NCBI GenBank assembly: GCA_021295735.1
Contig: JAGWBU010000021.1
Coordinates: forward strand, 6,554-70,553
Length of the DNA: 64,000 bases
DNA from: Candidatus Poribacteria bacterium
GTDB taxonomy: Bacteria > Poribacteria > WGA-4E > WGA-3G
Reading direction: 5' to 3'
The position numbers and the translations under genes are program-made. Under the pieces are notes generated by a model. The model had not been told where the DNA came from, did not search any database, and worked only from the letters and a program-made list of their open reading frames with translations. Below are positions 46,766-54,922 of this stretch, in pieces. The stretch's first letter is position 1. Each line of letters opens with the position of its first letter.

Positions 46766-47950
46766 ATGAACATACACGAATACCAAGCCAAAGAGATTTT
46801 AGAGTCCTTTGGTGTTAGGACACTCCCTGGCAAAGTCGCTGAAACACCAGAAGAAGCGGAAGCCATCGCGAAAACAATTGATTGCACTAAATACGTTGTC
46901 AAAGCACAAATTCACGCAGGTGGGCGCGGAAAGGGTGGCGGCGTTAAACTCGCAAACTCTACCGCTGAAGTAAAACAGCTCGCCACGGATATGCTCGGCA
47001 TGCAACTTGTAACACCTCAGACAGGTCCCGAAGGCAAACTTGTCAGAAAAGTTCTTATTGTCCAAGCAGCAAAAATACAGAAGGAATTCTACCTCGCCAT
47101 CTTACTTGACCGGGAAACATCACAACTCACCCTCATAGGTAGTGAAGAAGGTGGTGTCAACATAGAAGAAGTTGCGGCACAAACTCCCGAAAAGATTATC
47201 AGAACACAGATTCATCCCGCCTTTGGGTTAACCGAGTTCCAAGCGCGGGAGTTTGCATACAAACTGATCACTGACACAACCTATCGGCAGCTTATTCCAA
47301 GTGCCGTTGAATTGATTACCTGTCTTTACAATGCGTTTGTTGAATGTGATTGTTCACTGATAGAAATTAATCCGCTGGCAATTGTAGGTGAGGAAGATAA
47401 CTTAGAAATCGTAGCACTTGATTCTAAGGTCAACTTTGACGACAACTCCCTTTGGCGAAATCCCGATATTGCTGCGATGCGTGATCCGCATGAAGAAGAC
47501 CCCAGTGAATTAGAGGCGAGCGAATCTGGCTTAAGTTACATCCGTCTTGATGGTAATATCGGTTGCATGGTAAACGGCGCGGGATTGGCAATGGCAACGA
47601 TGGACATAATCAAACAGAAAGGCGGCGAACCTGCAAACTTCCTTGATGTTGGGGGAGGTGCATCTGTTGAGGCTGTCGCACATGCCTTCCGTCTTATCCT
47701 TGCAGACGAAAACGTGAAAGCTGTTCTTGTGAATATTTTCGGCGGCATCATGAAATGTGACACCATCGCCACCGGTATTGTTGAGGCAGCAAAGCAGGTC
47801 AAACTCAACGTCCCACTTGTGGTCAGATTAGAAGGTACAAACGTGGAACTGGGAAAACAAATTATTGCCGAATCTGACTTGAACCTTCAACTTGCAGAGG
47901 GGCTTTCTGAAGCGGCGGAACTTGCTGTGACCGCAGCAAATGCCGCATAG
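46766..47950 (+). CDS. sucC: Succinate-CoA ligase, beta subunit
   Basis: 394 residues with an ATP-grasp domain: [36 protein letters not shown]. The C-terminal CoA-ligase domain has [14 protein letters not shown] and [14 protein letters not shown]. With SucD it converts succinyl-CoA to succinate with nucleotide triphosphate formation. sucD is normally adjacent; here it is about 9 kb downstream at 56972. An Rpn-like gene starts inside its last codons. Confidence 0.96.
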   Translation: MNIHEYQAKEILESFGVRTLPGKVAETPEEAEAIAKTIDCTKYVVKAQIHAGGRGKGGGVKLANSTAEVKQLATDMLGMQLVTPQTGPEGKLVRKVLIVQAAKIQKEFYLAILLDRETSQLTLIGSEEGGVNIEEVAAQTPEKIIRTQIHPAFGLTEFQAREFAYKLITDTTYRQLIPSAVELITCLYNAFVECDCSLIEINPLAIVGEEDNLEIVALDSKVNFDDNSLWRNPDIAAMRDPHEEDPSELEASESGLSYIRLDGNIGCMVNGAGLAMATMDIIKQKGGEPANFLDVGGGASVEAVAHAFRLILADENVKAVLVNIFGGIMKCDTIATGIVEAAKQVKLNVPLVVRLEGTNVELGKQIIAESDLNLQLAEGLSEAAELAVTAANAA

Positions 47951-48944
47951 AGGACTTTTGAACGAGCGAAGTGAAAAACAAGCCGCATCTGACGAGTTAA
48001 TCTTACCACATCAACAATTTGACATTGTGGCAAAAGACCCGTTTTGTAACTTTCCGGAGGATATGTTCCAATTTCTAATGGATGGGAATGATTTTGAGTT
48101 TATTGAGCATGTAGACAGCAATTTAACCACTGTTGAAGTTCGCCACATGGACATCCTGATAAAGGTGCTAAGGGATGAAAAACCTGTTTTAGTACATTGT
48201 GAAATCCAGACAGACGATAGCACACATCCAAACATGGTTCAGCGGAATGTAGGCTATCTCGGCAGGTGTTTTGAAAAATATGGGTTACCGATCTATTCTT
48301 ACGTGCTTTACCTTCGGTCAACTGCGGGTGTTAGAGACCCAGGCGGATATTTTCAAGATGTGCCAGGACATCGCTTCATTGTTGAATATCAAGTAATTCG
48401 GTTAAACGAGATTGACGGTGAGGAAATTCTTCAGACACAGCAGCCAGGACTGATGCCATTTACACCTTTGATGAAACCACCTGTCAATATGTCAAGCGTT
48501 GAGTGGACGACACATTGCGTAGAAGTAACGCAGTCATTGTCCGTGGATACAGCGGCACGGAATAATTTACTGGTAGAACTATGGGTAATGAGTGGTTTAA
48601 GGCATGAACGTCAAAACCTATTAACAATATTATCGGAGGACATTGTGAAAGAATCGTCAGTTTATGAAATGATTATTGAACGTGGTATGGAACGCGGTAT
48701 TGAGCAAGGTAAGCAGCTAGGCATTGAACAAGGTAAGCAGCTAGGGGCCAAAACAAAAACTATTGAATTTATCACGGATTTACTTGACAAGCGTTTTGAG
48801 ATGAGTACTGCCGAAATCTTAACGCCTTTGCTTCAACCGATTGACGATTTAGAACAGCTCAGACAGTTGTTTCATGAAGCATTAGAAGTGGAACATTTAG
48901 AAGATTTTATCCGGTCAGCACAAACGGCTCAAAATGGAACATAG
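47940..48944 (+). CDS. Rpn/YhgA-like PD-(D/E)XK nuclease family protein
   Basis: 334 residues. The nuclease core is readable as [13 protein letters not shown] followed by [11 protein letters not shown], giving the Asp, Glu and Gln of the Rpn family, then [13 protein letters not shown]. The C-terminal third is a Glu/Gly/Gln-rich helix ([20 protein letters not shown]), typical of these transposase-like proteins. Rpn proteins in E. coli promote RecA-independent recombination. It overlaps sucC by 11 bp; a TTG start at 47958 is also possible. Confidence 0.75.
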   Translation: MPHRGLLNERSEKQAASDELILPHQQFDIVAKDPFCNFPEDMFQFLMDGNDFEFIEHVDSNLTTVEVRHMDILIKVLRDEKPVLVHCEIQTDDSTHPNMVQRNVGYLGRCFEKYGLPIYSYVLYLRSTAGVRDPGGYFQDVPGHRFIVEYQVIRLNEIDGEEILQTQQPGLMPFTPLMKPPVNMSSVEWTTHCVEVTQSLSVDTAARNNLLVELWVMSGLRHERQNLLTILSEDIVKESSVYEMIIERGMERGIEQGKQLGIEQGKQLGAKTKTIEFITDLLDKRFEMSTAEILTPLLQPIDDLEQLRQLFHEALEVEHLEDFIRSAQTAQNGT

Positions 48945-49009
48945 TGGGTATTGAAGAATCGCTAACGGAGTCATTAGCGGTATAACGTATATCGCATAGA
49001 AAAGAAAAA

Positions 49010-50200
49010 ATGGCAAAACTTGAATTAGCAGATATAGACATTACTGGAAAACGGGTTCTCGTGCGTGTGGACTTTAACGTCCCCTTGAAAGATGGAAAAA
49101 TCACGGACGAAACCCGTATTACTGCTGCTCTGCCCACCCTTTTAGACCTTATCCATCGGAATGCGAAAATCATCCTTGTTACACATTTAGGCAGACCAAC
49201 AGTAGGATCATCCACAGATCGCGAAGAACTTTCTACTGCGCCAATTGCTATTGCACTTAGTCAAAAACTGGGAAAACGTATTACACATGTTCAAGATTGC
49301 ATCGGTGAAGATGTTCAAAGTGCTGTTGAGTCGTTGGAAGGTGGTGAAATCCTACTCCTTGAGAACGTTCGGTTTTATGCAGAAGAAACAGACAACGATT
49401 CTGAGTTTGCAAAACAACTCGCCTCACTTGCAGATGTTTATGTTAACGATGCTTTCGGTACTGCTCACCGTGCACATGCCTCAACAGAAGGCGTGACACA
49501 CTACTTGACAACATGTGCCACAGGTTTACTCATGGCACGCGAGATACACTACCTCAGCATGAGTCTTGAGAACCCCGAACGTCCATACATAGCAATTCTC
49601 GGTGGTGCCAAAATATCAGATAAAATCACACTGATTGAGAATCTATTAGGAAAAGTTGACAATCTGCTTATCGGTGGTGGTATGGCTTATACGTTTCTTG
49701 CTGCGATGGGAGTTTCTATCGGGAACTCGCTCGTTGAAAAAGAAAAACTTGATGTAGCTGCATCCTTAATAAAGAAAAAAGGGTTTGCAGATACCGTTCT
49801 CCTACCAGTTGATCATATTGCAGGACAAACGTTTGACCCTGAAACCGAATCTCAGATTGTAGATGAAGTGGCTGTCCCTGACGGATGGCAAGGATTAGAC
49901 ATCGGCCCCAAAACTGTTGCCGTGTTTAGTGAACGAATTGCCTCCGCAAAAACAGTTGTATGGAACGGTCCTTTAGGTGTCTATGAGTTCAAAAAATTTG
50001 CCCAAGGCACAATCTCGGTTGCTAAAAAGATCGCTGCTTCCGATACAGTAAGCATTATCGGTGGTGGTGATTGTGTTGCAGCAATTCAACAAGCAGGTGT
50101 CGCTGATCGGATTACACATGTTTCCACCGGTGGTGGCGCATCATTGGAGTTTTTAGAGGGAAAACCTTTGCCGGGAATTACGGCATTAACTGACAAATAA
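49010..50200 (+). CDS. pgk: Phosphoglycerate kinase
   Basis: 396 residues. It has RVLVRVDFNVPL, the substrate-binding LVTHLGRP, LLENVRFY, the hinge ILGGAKISDKI and the nucleotide-binding WNGPLGVYE and IGGGDC segments. It transfers phosphate from 1,3-bisphosphoglycerate to ADP in glycolysis. No gap gene is next to it. proS begins 18 bp downstream on the same strand. A CGCTAA / TTAGCG hairpin sits in the 65-bp gap after the Rpn-like gene. Confidence 0.96.
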   Translation: MAKLELADIDITGKRVLVRVDFNVPLKDGKITDETRITAALPTLLDLIHRNAKIILVTHLGRPTVGSSTDREELSTAPIAIALSQKLGKRITHVQDCIGEDVQSAVESLEGGEILLLENVRFYAEETDNDSEFAKQLASLADVYVNDAFGTAHRAHASTEGVTHYLTTCATGLLMAREIHYLSMSLENPERPYIAILGGAKISDKITLIENLLGKVDNLLIGGGMAYTFLAAMGVSIGNSLVEKEKLDVAASLIKKKGFADTVLLPVDHIAGQTFDPETESQIVDEVAVPDGWQGLDIGPKTVAVFSERIASAKTVVWNGPLGVYEFKKFAQGTISVAKKIAASDTVSIIGGGDCVAAIQQAGVADRITHVSTGGGASLEFLEGKPLPGITALTDK

Positions 50201-50218
50201 TCAAAGCGAAACTAAAAT

Positions 50219-51655
50219 ATGTTTGATAAAATTACGCCTCGTAGTGAAGACTACTCAAAATGGTATACACAAGTCATCCGCCAAGCAGAGATGGCAGATT
50301 ACGCCCCCGTGCGTGGGTGCATGGTAGTGCGTCCTTACGGTTATGCGCTCTGGGAAAACGTCAAAGAACAACTGGATATCCGCTTCAAAGCGACAGGACA
50401 CCAAAACGCCGCTTTCCCGCTTTTCATTCCGATGAGTTTCATTGAGAAAGAAGCAGAGCATGTAGAGGGTTTCAAACCTGAACTCGCTGTTGTTACCCAC
50501 GGTGGCGGCAAAAAGTTGGAAGAGCCGCTTGTTGTACGTCCGACATCCGAAACCATCATCGGCTATATGTATAGTCAGTGGATACAATCTTACCGAGACT
50601 TGCCCGTGCTTATCAATCAATGGGCAAATGTGGTGCGATGGGAATTGCGTCCCCGCCTTTTCCTCCGAACGATGGAATTTTTCTGGCAAGAGGGACATAC
50701 TGCACATGCCACGCATGAGGAAGCAATGGAGGAAACACTTCGCATCCTTGACATTTATACCGATTTTGCTGTTAACGAAGCAGCAATACCGGTCATTCCC
50801 GGTCGTAAAAGTGATAGTGAAAAGTTTCCCGGTGCCTTAACCTCCTACACCATTGAGGCAATGATGGGTGATAAACGCGCACTCCAAGCAGGCACATCAC
50901 ACGATCTCGGACAGAACTTTGCCAAAGTCTTTGATATACAATATCTGGATGCGAATCAGAAACAACAGCACTGCTGGACAACCAGTTGGGGTGTTAGCAC
51001 CCGAATGATTGGCGCGATTATTATGACACACGGGGACGACCAAGGCTTGGTTCTACCCCCACGACTTGCTCCCACGCAACTTGTTATCGTACCTATTATT
51101 CCGAAAAACAAGGATGAAGTGAAACAGGTCGTCACACAAACCGTTGAAACTATCTGTGAGACGTTAGGCGATATCCGATACCATGTTGATGACCGATATG
51201 AGTATTCTCCGGGTTGGCGATTCAACGAATGGGAACTTAAAGGTGTGCCATTGCGGATAGAGATTGGTCCACGCGACATTGAAAATGAACAGGTTGTTTT
51301 TGCCAGACGAGATATTCCCGGTAAAGAAGGCAAAACATTTGTCCCGATTGCCAATGTTGCTGAGACAGCAACGCAGCTGCTTGACACAATTCAGGCGGAT
51401 ATGCTCAGGCGTGCAACAGAATTCCGAGATGCAAACACCTTTGAACCAACAGATTACGGTGAATTTAAAGAGATTGCTGAAAACGGGTTTGCACGTGCAT
51501 GGTGGTGTGGAAACGCTGAATGTGAAGATAAGGTCAAAGAAGATACACAAGCGACTATCCGATGCATCCCGATGGAGCAACCTGGCGGAGATGGTGCGTG
51601 TATTGTCTGCAGCACGTCAGCGAAAGAGATCACAATTTTTGCACGCGCATACTAA
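50219..51655 (+). CDS. proS: Prolyl-tRNA synthetase, ProS type 3 (no editing domain)
   Basis: 478 residues, class II. Motif 2 is in NVVRWELRPRLFLRTMEFFWQEGHTAH and motif 3 has the GMGLIGR-like arginine in PLRIEIGPRDIE. It lacks the large INS editing domain of E. coli-type ProRS. It has the C-terminal extension with a Cys cluster (WWCGNAECEDK) and an aromatic Tyr terminus, as in the archaeal/eukaryotic-like type. It charges tRNA-Pro. It is probably co-transcribed with pgk. Confidence 0.93.
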   Translation: MFDKITPRSEDYSKWYTQVIRQAEMADYAPVRGCMVVRPYGYALWENVKEQLDIRFKATGHQNAAFPLFIPMSFIEKEAEHVEGFKPELAVVTHGGGKKLEEPLVVRPTSETIIGYMYSQWIQSYRDLPVLINQWANVVRWELRPRLFLRTMEFFWQEGHTAHATHEEAMEETLRILDIYTDFAVNEAAIPVIPGRKSDSEKFPGALTSYTIEAMMGDKRALQAGTSHDLGQNFAKVFDIQYLDANQKQQHCWTTSWGVSTRMIGAIIMTHGDDQGLVLPPRLAPTQLVIVPIIPKNKDEVKQVVTQTVETICETLGDIRYHVDDRYEYSPGWRFNEWELKGVPLRIEIGPRDIENEQVVFARRDIPGKEGKTFVPIANVAETATQLLDTIQADMLRRATEFRDANTFEPTDYGEFKEIAENGFARAWWCGNAECEDKVKEDTQATIRCIPMEQPGGDGACIVCSTSAKEITIFARAY

Positions 51656-51711
51656 CATAACCCAAGTTTCCACCTAAAAAATTATAAACGAATCTTATTG
51701 GAAAAAAATAA

Positions 51712-52365
51712 ATGAAATACGTTATCTGTGCAACACCCCGCACACGCAGCACCGTTTTATGTGACTTGTTGGTTTCATCTGATGTAGCAGGGTATCCGAG
51801 AGAATACCACGAAGGACACGAATCGCTAAAAGGCTTGGACATAACCGATCCAGCAACATATCAAAAATACGTATCCGTTTCCACTTCACCGAATGGGGTT
51901 TGTGGTATACAGGTCATGTCCACAGAAAAGCATATCGTTGAAAAGTTTATAGATTTTAAAAACGTAAAATGCATCTGGCTCCGCAGAGAGAACAAAATAA
52001 AACAAGCCATCTCCCTTTTGAAAGCGCACAAACGCAATTGCTTTTACCAGACAGATAAAACCCGGAAAAATGACGATCTCAATCAAATCAAAATTACGCG
52101 TGATGAGATCGCATACAGCACATTTGAATTGACTGCACAGGATATGTCGTGGGGATATTATTTTGAAGAAAACAAGATTATTCCCCTAATAATTTGGTAT
52201 AAAGACTTAGAAACAGAAACACAGCAGAAAGAGACCCTCAAGAAAGTCTTAGATTTTCTTGATATCTACGATACGCCGAATGAACCTAAAGTTTGGGTTA
52301 CACGTCAGGATGCTAAATGGGATGAGGACTTATATAAGCAAATCGTGGATCCCTATCGGCTATGA
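51712..52365 (+). CDS. Stf0-type sulfotransferase
   Basis: 217 residues. The 5'-phosphosulfate binding loop is C-A-T-P-R-T-R-S-T-V-L-C near the N-terminus and a 3'-phosphate-binding segment is at KCIWLRRENKIKQAIS. The order matches Stf0 (trehalose 2-sulfotransferase) relatives, which are widespread in bacteria, and the acceptor cannot be predicted. The upstream ribosome site is weak (TTGGAAAAAAATAA). It stands alone. Confidence 0.82.
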   Translation: MKYVICATPRTRSTVLCDLLVSSDVAGYPREYHEGHESLKGLDITDPATYQKYVSVSTSPNGVCGIQVMSTEKHIVEKFIDFKNVKCIWLRRENKIKQAISLLKAHKRNCFYQTDKTRKNDDLNQIKITRDEIAYSTFELTAQDMSWGYYFEENKIIPLIIWYKDLETETQQKETLKKVLDFLDIYDTPNEPKVWVTRQDAKWDEDLYKQIVDPYRL

Positions 52366-52506
52366 ATCACTATTTAATCCAAGTTGCTACCCTCGCTGAT
52401 GGGTGGAGTTGATTTGGCAGAATACCATACGCGTATTCTATATGATAGAATTAGTCAATGTCCAAACATAGTCTACATAAGGCAGGGCTATACTTATTGC
52501 CTTCCT

Positions 52507-53060
52507 TTATGGTGTAATATTCAGATTTATTTCTTTATGCCTTCTATAGAATTCTATGAAGTTTTTATCAAAGTTTATATCAATATTGTAGTTCATGAGA
52601 ATATCAAGTCCGATAACTCCATCTATAAACATGTTATCAAAATGTTCATTACATAGAACTTTATGATCTCTATATTTTGATCCAGCAAAATCAATCTGTT
52701 TAACTGTAATTATCGATAATGGTTGTGTTCCGCCAGCAGTATCAAAATCTTGGGGGATACCATGTTGTAGTAGGTCATATCCTAATTCTATTGCTAAATT
52801 TTCGCTAATTCCACTTATTGTTGCACCAGTATCCAAAACAAGTTTTATGTCTCTATAATTAGAATCAGGAATTCCATGTATCTTATACCAGATTCATTTG
52901 ATTCATCGTCTTCACATACCGCTCCGCTGGAGCGGAAGACAGAAAACTCCACGTGCTATAAACACTGGAAAAACAAGACGGATTCCGTTAATTTGGTATT
53001 ACATCTAATCGTGATCTGCCCATTTCTAAATTCTATACGTGTTTTGTAATCAGGGACCAA
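52507..53060 (-). pseudogene. Retropepsin-like aspartic protease gene split by a MITE
   Basis: The 3' part reads ...IPDSNYRDIKLVLDTGATIS, with the D-T-G-A catalytic motif, and GVIGLDILMNY, ending at 52507. Upstream the frame stops within the family A element at 52886-52998. On the far side of the element, TTG 53060 opens a 20-codon frame (LVPDYKTRIEFRNGQITIRC). Deleting the element plus one TTA/TAA copy joins C to KIHGIPDSN in frame, giving about 145 residues. The pieces were thus one gene. The TTG start has AAGGAC upstream. Such single-domain retropepsins act as dimers. The upstream small gene at 53129 may be its operon partner. Confidence 0.8.
52886..52998. mobile_element. Family A MITE-like element inside the retropepsin gene
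   Basis: 113 bp, from TACCAGATTCATTTGATTC to the complement of TACCAAATTAACGGAATC, flanked by direct TTA at 52883-52885 and 52999-53001. The interior has CCGCTCC / GGAGCGG hairpin arms (about 52919-52935) in place of the GGGCGGG hairpin. TSD and terminal bases match the copy at 6800-6888. Confidence 0.85.
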
Positions 53061-53080
53061 AATAATGTCCTTCTTTAAAG

Positions 53081-53120
53081 CAAACCCTTATTGCACTCTT
53101 TATGTTGCAACAAGGGTTTG
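53081..53120. terminator. Hairpin between the small minus-strand gene and the split protease gene
   Basis: CAAACCCTTATTGCA and TGCAACAAGGGTTTG pair with one mismatch around a 10-base loop. It lies just after the stop of the 53129 gene and before the protease start, so it may attenuate the second gene. Confidence 0.45.
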
Positions 53121-53128
53121 TGCTTGAA

Positions 53129-53395
53129 TTATTTAGAGTTCTTCGGTTTATATGAAGTTATCCTATGTGTCCGTTTATATTTTGGATTTGTCCATTCACC
53201 TGTGAACCTTATAGCTGCACCACCAATAAATTCTTTTGAAACTTTATGAATATCATCACGTGACGGACTATGGACTTGAACGATACCAGATATAAGTTCA
53301 TCCGTTTCCTCACAGATAGCAGGTTCAATGATGAACAACCATTGGTTAGGATATTTCTCTACCATTTCCTGTGTTGTCAAACGCTCACGTGCCAT
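53129..53395 (-). CDS. Small hypothetical protein
   Basis: 88 residues. It begins MARERLTTQEMVEKYPNQWL and has a beta-rich middle (FIIEPAICEETDELISGIV, QVHSPSRDDI) and a basic Lys-rich C-terminus. AGGAG (GACTCAGTAA context) precedes the ATG. It is on the same strand and 68 bp upstream of the restored retropepsin gene, so the two probably formed an operon. Function unknown. Confidence 0.6.
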   Translation of the reverse strand: MARERLTTQEMVEKYPNQWLFIIEPAICEETDELISGIVQVHSPSRDDIHKVSKEFIGGAAIRFTGEWTNPKYKRTHRITSYKPKNSK

Positions 53396-53598
53396 TTTAC
53401 TGAGTCTCCTATTGTGAGTTTTGTGATTATTTTTTGTCCGATTATGGACAATAGTGTTACACTTTAATATTATGTCTTATTCTGTCCGTAGAGTCAAACC
53501 TTTTTCGGGAATGCACCGTGCTTGCATTTCTTGTCTCGTTATGGTAAACTCCGTTATTGAAGACATCAATAGGTCCGGTTTTATTTGGAGAATTACAA

Positions 53599-53823
53599 AT
53601 GCCAGTAAATTGGAGAAATTACATTGTTAGCACGCCAGAAATATTACCAGGTAAACCGCTTATTAAAGCCACGAGGATTCCTGTCCGTCTCATTCTTGGT
53701 TACTTTGCTGCGGGGTGGACCACAGACGAAATCATTGTTGCCTTTCCAGATCTCAAAACAACGCAGATTTATGCTTGCCTTGATTATGCACGCGACTTAG
53801 CAGAATTTGAGGAAGTTACATAA
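53599..53823 (+). CDS. DUF433 protein, putative antitoxin
   Basis: 74 residues. Typical DUF433: WRNYIVSTPEILPGKPLIKA, TRIPVRLILGYFAAGWT, and an HTH-like end LKTTQIYACLDYA. TTGGAGAA precedes the ATG at 53599; an upstream ATG at 53557 in the same frame lacks one. DUF433 proteins are usually paired with a DUF5615 PIN-like toxin, and a damaged one follows with a 1-bp overlap. Confidence 0.82.
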   Translation: MPVNWRNYIVSTPEILPGKPLIKATRIPVRLILGYFAAGWTTDEIIVAFPDLKTTQIYACLDYARDLAEFEEVT

Positions 53824-53930
53824 TGGGATTGCGGTTTTATTTGCCGAGCAGTGTATGCCTACTATTGTGACTGAATCCCTGTGCAGTACTGGATATGAAG
53901 TAATGCCACTAAAAAATTTAGGTTGTTTCT
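53823..53930 (+). pseudogene. DUF5615 PIN-like toxin remnant
   Basis: ATG at 53823 overlaps the DUF433 stop (TAATG). It reads M-G-L-R-F, then a one-base insertion near 53840, after which FAEQCMPTIVTESLCSTGYE and VMPLKNLG follow in another frame. The N-terminal Asp of DUF5615 (usually FLADEN or F-A-D-Q) reads Glu here. The rest of the toxin is missing. Confidence 0.7.
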
Positions 53931-53931
53931 C

Positions 53932-54120
53932 ATGAACAATATAAAGTATTTAGGCAAAGTAGTGCTGATTTTTTTAGGTGTAGTTTGGTTAGGATACTCT
54001 TTTAGTGGGTGCTCACATAATACTCCTTTACTGTTCGCAATGTTGATATTGCTGTGTATAAATACAGTGCTTCTGGCAGCTTGTTTAACAATCTTACTCA
54101 TCAATATACTTAAAAAATGA
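53932..54120 (+). CDS. Possible small membrane protein
   Basis: About 62 residues with two hydrophobic helices (VVLIFLGVVWLGYSF and LLFAMLILLCINTVLLAACL) and a Lys-Lys end. It has no good ribosome site and no recognised family, so it could be a chance frame. It lies directly after the toxin remnant. Confidence 0.3.
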   Translation: MNNIKYLGKVVLIFLGVVWLGYSFSGCSHNTPLLFAMLILLCINTVLLAACLTILLINILKK

Positions 54121-54315
54121 TGAACTATAAAGAGTATCCTCTTAATTATCAAGTGTATTGCTGTACTGACGCTGTAGTGTGATTCTTATGTTAGGGAATC
54201 ATATCTCTACAGAATGAACGTTCAGAACTGAACCGTATTTTTCACATGATAACCAAATTGAAAGAACAAGGAGCGTTAGGCTAAAAATCATAAACGAATC
54301 AATCGGAGGAATTAA

Positions 54316-54789
54316 ATGAATTTCAAACAGAAAATCGGATATATGGCAATCGGGTGTCTATTCACATTAGCAGGTTATTTCCTTGCTACATTGGGCTCAG
54401 GAGGGTTTGCCCCACAAAATGCGTCCGCACAAGCAGGAGACAAACAGATAATTGATGAGATCGTCTGTAGAGGGTTGTCGATTGTCAATGCGGAAAATAA
54501 AATTATCGTTCGCTTGGTTGCAGATGCTGAGGACGAGGGAGGCATGATATCCATTTCCAATAAAGTAGGTTTTCCCGTTGCCACCTTGAGTGTTATTGAA
54601 GAAGGTGGTTCCCTAAGTATCGCTAATAGAGTAGGTCAAGCCGTTGCTGCCTTGATTGCTGAGGATGAAGGTGGCAGCCTGAATATATTTGGTAGTAATA
54701 GGAATAAAAGTGGTGCTCGCTTAAGTGCTAACAAAAATGGCGGCGTTCTAACTGTCAGGTATAAGGGAAGATCGAAAAGTTTTTATTAA
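54316..54789 (+). CDS. Exported or membrane-anchored repeat protein, family not recognised
   Basis: 157 residues. An N-terminal signal or anchor (residues about 8-28) is followed by A-S-A-Q-A-G, a possible cleavage region. The rest is a short beta repeat: I-[SA]-N-[KR]-V-G-x-x-V-A-[TA]-L, then E-x-x-E-G-G, repeated three times with an N-terminal IVRLVADAEDEGG variant. CGGAGGAATTAA gives an excellent ribosome site. It resembles a repetitive strand stack such as a small beta-solenoid; function unknown. Confidence 0.65.
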   Translation: MNFKQKIGYMAIGCLFTLAGYFLATLGSGGFAPQNASAQAGDKQIIDEIVCRGLSIVNAENKIIVRLVADAEDEGGMISISNKVGFPVATLSVIEEGGSLSIANRVGQAVAALIAEDEGGSLNIFGSNRNKSGARLSANKNGGVLTVRYKGRSKSFY

Positions 54790-54922
54790 CCAATTAAAAA
54801 ATGAAAACTGAACACACCCGTGATCTACAATCCAGAAACGTGGGATTCCCAAATACGATCTCACCTACAACACGTCCTACATATAATGACAAAAACTTTA
54901 CACACCCTGAGAAGAACTTAAC

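Noticed and set aside
52193-52203. TAATTTGGTA match inside the sulfotransferase gene as a family A end
   Set aside because: It encodes conserved IIWYKD and has no partner end or TAA duplication.
52384-52656. 90-codon plus-strand frame
   Set aside because: It lies opposite the retropepsin-like coding sequence, whose DTGA motif identifies the true strand.
53862-54152. 96-codon minus-strand frame
   Set aside because: It overlaps the DUF5615 remnant and has no family resemblance.
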